Shown: positions 60,629 through 64,000 of the stretch, piece after piece
How positions within the stretch are numbered: position 1 is the stretch's first letter
How the letters are laid out: each line of letters starts with the position of its first letter
From: Hybos culiciformis
Taxonomy: Eukaryota > Arthropoda > Insecta > Diptera > Hybotidae
Reading direction: 5' to 3'
Assembly: GCA_964007475.1 (NCBI GenBank)
Contig: OZ023275.1
Coordinates: 3,348,001 to 3,412,000 of the forward strand
Length of the DNA stretch: 64,000 nt
Notes under the pieces: generated by a model
The model's database searches: none
Told to the model about the DNA's origin: nothing
Seen by the model: only the letters and a program-made list of their open reading frames with translations
Made by a program: the position numbers and the translations under genes

Positions 60629-63600
60629 AATTGTTTTCACATTTAAAATGAACTTATTAATTTCTGAAAAAATATAGATTATAATTACTGGCTGTTGAAA
60701 CACTTCTTCAATATACAAGTATATATTTATATATTTAATAGTGAAAAATTCTATATATAGAACTAATTTAACTGTCGTCATAGTGTCATATGCTTTTGCT
60801 TTTTATAAGTGTTGAAGTTTTTAATTGCCTATTGAAGAAATAATTGTGGCATTAAATTTATTTCCTTTTTTTTTTAATTATTAAACTAAAATTTTATTAT
60901 TATTACTATTTTTCTTACATTCAATTCACAATATTTTTCCACCTACGATAATCCAAAGGAATATTTACTTTCATTTATATGAGTATATAACTATAAGAAT
61001 TATACGAAAATTAGTTAAAAATAGTTTTATTCTAATGAAAGCTACTCATTATTATAAGATATAAGTATACAGGTATTTCTAAAATAAAATGTTTTCATTG
61101 ATCGAGGGGCACAATAGAAATTAAAAATTAAATCGATTAAGTACGAATAAAAGAACTTTATTTCAAATTTAATTGGATTTGATATTTATATTTTAAATTG
61201 GTTGCATGTAAATGTGTCGGCAGGGATTGTTGGGCTCTGAAAATGATGTAATTTTCTTTAATTAAAATCTGAGTATACGCTGAAAAAATTGATAAAATAT
61301 TACATTATAATCCAAGAATTAAAATGAAAAGGACTTGTGCAGTCTCAACATGATTTTAAGTATTATTTTCATATAGAAAAACTTTACATAAAAAGTTGGA
61401 TTCAACGAGTGTAATAAACCTATAGTAGATTAAATAAACTTTTAAAATTTAATTAGAAAAAACAAAACCCATATAAATAATTTCCAATAAAAATCAATCA
61501 GGTTGATTAGTAAATTTAGATAGGTTTCTTGGATAAATTTTTTGTTCCTATTAAGAAAATTAACATTCACAATGAAACGAACTGAGTTAAAGTTAAAATT
61601 TAGTTTAGATAATTTTATTAAATCGTTTAACTTTGATGAATTTCGTATATAATTTTTTTTTTTTTTTTCATATTTATTAATAAAGTTTTATCATAACATT
61701 ATGTTGGGAATTTACCTGTGTAGTGTAACATAAAAATTATTTTTGCATGAAAACTTTTACTTCTCAACATTATAAATATGTTTTTTTTTTTTAAGAATTC
61801 AAGTATTCTATCTTTTATATAGAATAATGATTTATTGCAGTTTATTGCAATATATGAATTTATGTTCTGTATACAAAAATTTATTTTTTATTTTGTACAA
61901 AAGTTCGGAAGGAAATTATTAAAACAAAAGGATGTCAAGTAGATTTTAAAATTCAGTTTGTTTGTGTCATAATAAAATTATATTTAACAAGAAACGTTTT
62001 ATATTGTAAATTAAATTCAACGATAAGACATTTATTATTATGGTAATAAAATATTTATTTTTATTCTTAGGAAACTAAAAAAAAAAAAAAACTATAAGTT
62101 GAAATAAACCGATTTCACACTTTTTCAACATTAAATGTACATGTTACATTTACGTCTTTCGACTCTCGACTCCATTAAATAACTATAATTTTTTTGCTTC
62201 TTGACTCCTCGTAAAAGTTTTTTTTTAGTTTTTTATTCCGTGCTTGGTTACTTCAAAACAAAAACAGAATTGAGTCAATATTAAAAAAAAAAATAAAAAT
62301 TTAACTTTATTTAAAAAAAAATAATAAAAACATAATTTGGCATGAATCCAATTTATATGTATTTTTTTTTTTCTGTTTGATTCAAAGTCATAAAATATAA
62401 AATATGTTATCTGGTGATGCAATCAACTCATAACTTTCTGAAAATAAAAATTCAAAAATTTTATTGCGCGAAAAAAGTTTTTTGTATGTTCCAATTTTTT
62501 TTTTAAATATCTTCTAAACACAAAACATTTTGAAGCTGTTTTTAAAGTCATAAACAATAAATTTTCTAAACAACACACAAATGAGTTTTAAACTTTTTTT
62601 TTCATGCTTTTTTCCTTATTTTTTTATATTTATCATTTGAGTTTTTCTATGCTCTGATTAACATTTTCTTCGTTTTTTTTTTTTTTTTTTTGAAATTTTC
62701 ACTATACAAACAAGTTTTGTTGTCACCACAATAATAAAACTTTGATCAGAGGGAAAAAAAATCGGTTGGGAAAAATAAGGGTAGGAAAGAAAAATAATGT
62801 GGAAAAAAGATGAGAACTACATATTTGTCGAGTAAAAAAAAAAATATTTTAATAAAATCTATAATAATAAAACTATTCCCAGGGCTTAAGAAAATAATAC
62901 AAGATTATGAACAATAGTAAATTGCATATATTTTACTATATATATTTTATTATAACATTATTTTAACCAAATTTCTTAAATCAATTTTGAAAATAAATGA
63001 TTATAAAATAGTTTAAATTCTGCACTAATTTCCTATCGATTTGATTATTATTTTATTGTTCAAAATTATTAAATTTATATTTTGTTTTGGCAAAATGAAA
63101 TAATAGAAATTTACATACAATTGGGAAATTAAATAAAATTACATATGCAAAATAAACACCAAATAATATATATGTACAACATAGATGTTATATAAATATA
63201 TATGAATTTAAATTAGAATATAAATTCTAAATTGATAGTATATGTAATAATAATAAAAATGTGTATTACAAAATACATGACTTTTGAGTCACAAGTTAAT
63301 ATTATATTGGAGCCTTAGAGCTGCGTTCTATCTGGCATATAAACATAATATGTAGATATATAAGATTATAGGAATGCAATATCAAATATATATACATATA
63401 TATAATCGCAAAGAAATTAGTTTATAATCATTAATAAGAACAATATTGCATAATATCACTTATCGATATTGTGAAAGATAATTGGAAAATATAATATGAA
63501 TTATAGATTAATATATAAATTAGAAAACATATTTTGGTCCGATCCAAATATTTTAATAAATTGATATTATCAAAATTATCATAAATCTTATGATAATGTT

Positions 63601-64000
63601 TATAAATATTATTATATTTTTACAATATTATCATGTATTAATATTAGCTTCAATAAATAATAAATATTTCTAAATCATTGCATGCATTTCATTCAAATTT
63701 AAGGAAGAAAATTTAATACATAATACAAATTATAGATTTACCTGTACGAACATAAACATTTATTTTAACTTATCAATTGAAGAATCATTATAAATAACTT
63801 TTCAACAATAAAAAAATTATAATCTAATGATCACACATACTTTATATTCTATTTATAATGGAATGTTATGCATGATTCGTGTATTTAGGACAAAAAAAAA
63901 TCTGAAACAATCTGACACATCATTGTTTCTATATAATATTAAAATTATACGGAATTTTAAAATGGCAAAAAAAATTTAACTTCAATGTACTGTCGAAAAC
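60629..64000. other. AT-rich stretch to the window end
   Basis: No gene is recognised. The frame at 62225-62422 on the minus strand is Phe/Lys/Ile-rich. A purine-rich patch, gggaaaaataagggtaggaaa, lies near 62767-62788. The last kilobase is dominated by TA-type dinucleotides. Confidence 0.6.

Noticed and set aside
1..64000. Bacterial endosymbiont, organellar or CRISPR-bearing sequence
   Set aside because: There are no dense open frames, no ribosome-binding sites, no rRNA or tRNA clusters and no regularly spaced direct repeats with unique spacers. The AT-rich desert with MITEs fits a eukaryotic nucleus.

Overview
This 64 kb window reads as a non-coding stretch of an extremely AT-rich eukaryotic genome. 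I estimate about 20% G+C by eye. I found no gene that can be defended and no rRNA, CRISPR array or bacterial-style operon. Hundreds of A- or T-runs, AT microsatellites, a fixed 200-N scaffold gap (45668-45867) and families of short non-autonomous DNA transposons point to an animal nuclear genome, most likely an arthropod and probably an insect. The species cannot be fixed from the sequence. The longest open frames (about 110-120 codons) are mostly Lys/Asn/Ile/Phe/Tyr-rich chance frames. The window is therefore either intergenic or inside a very large intron.

What is readable is a mobile-element landscape. From left to right it holds: a short CACTG-ended element (6106-6209) whose terminus recurs inverted at 33211-33249; a 50-bp tandem duplication (6745-6841); a G+C-raised island with an open frame ending on a perfect GTAAGT donor-like site (7898-8266); an inverted-repeat element (9594-9754); a 422-bp MITE with about 35-bp terminal inverted repeats (13247-13668); and a dispersed repeat with copies at 15227-15570 and 40129-40508. 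It continues with a complex repeat family of long foldback hairpin plus minisatellite, copy A at 16893-17545 and copy B reverse-oriented at 46205-46681; a hAT-like MITE (19036-19341); a 760-bp TA-flanked MITE carrying a tRNA-like pol III promoter and an A-rich tract (19496-20255); a second hAT-like MITE with a perfect 8-bp target duplication and long perfect palindromes (32597-32959); and a compact Helitron-like element (35352-35638).

A few islands of higher G+C (7945-8280, 29101-29265, 30740-30900, 43057-43500, 44240-44540) interrupt the AT background. They are the only places where exons, transposon-coding remnants or foreign DNA could hide. The 43 kb island is the most anomalous, at 45-48% G+C over 180 bp. 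From 46.7 kb to the end the sequence is almost featureless apart from a perfect 21-bp-arm hairpin at 60569-60628.

The two most interesting structures are the foldback/minisatellite family (A/B), whose two copies share a nearly identical hairpin core but carry different internal tandem repeats, and the TA-flanked MITE with an embedded tRNA-like unit. All family assignments come from reading termini, target duplications and motifs by eye; no database search was possible.
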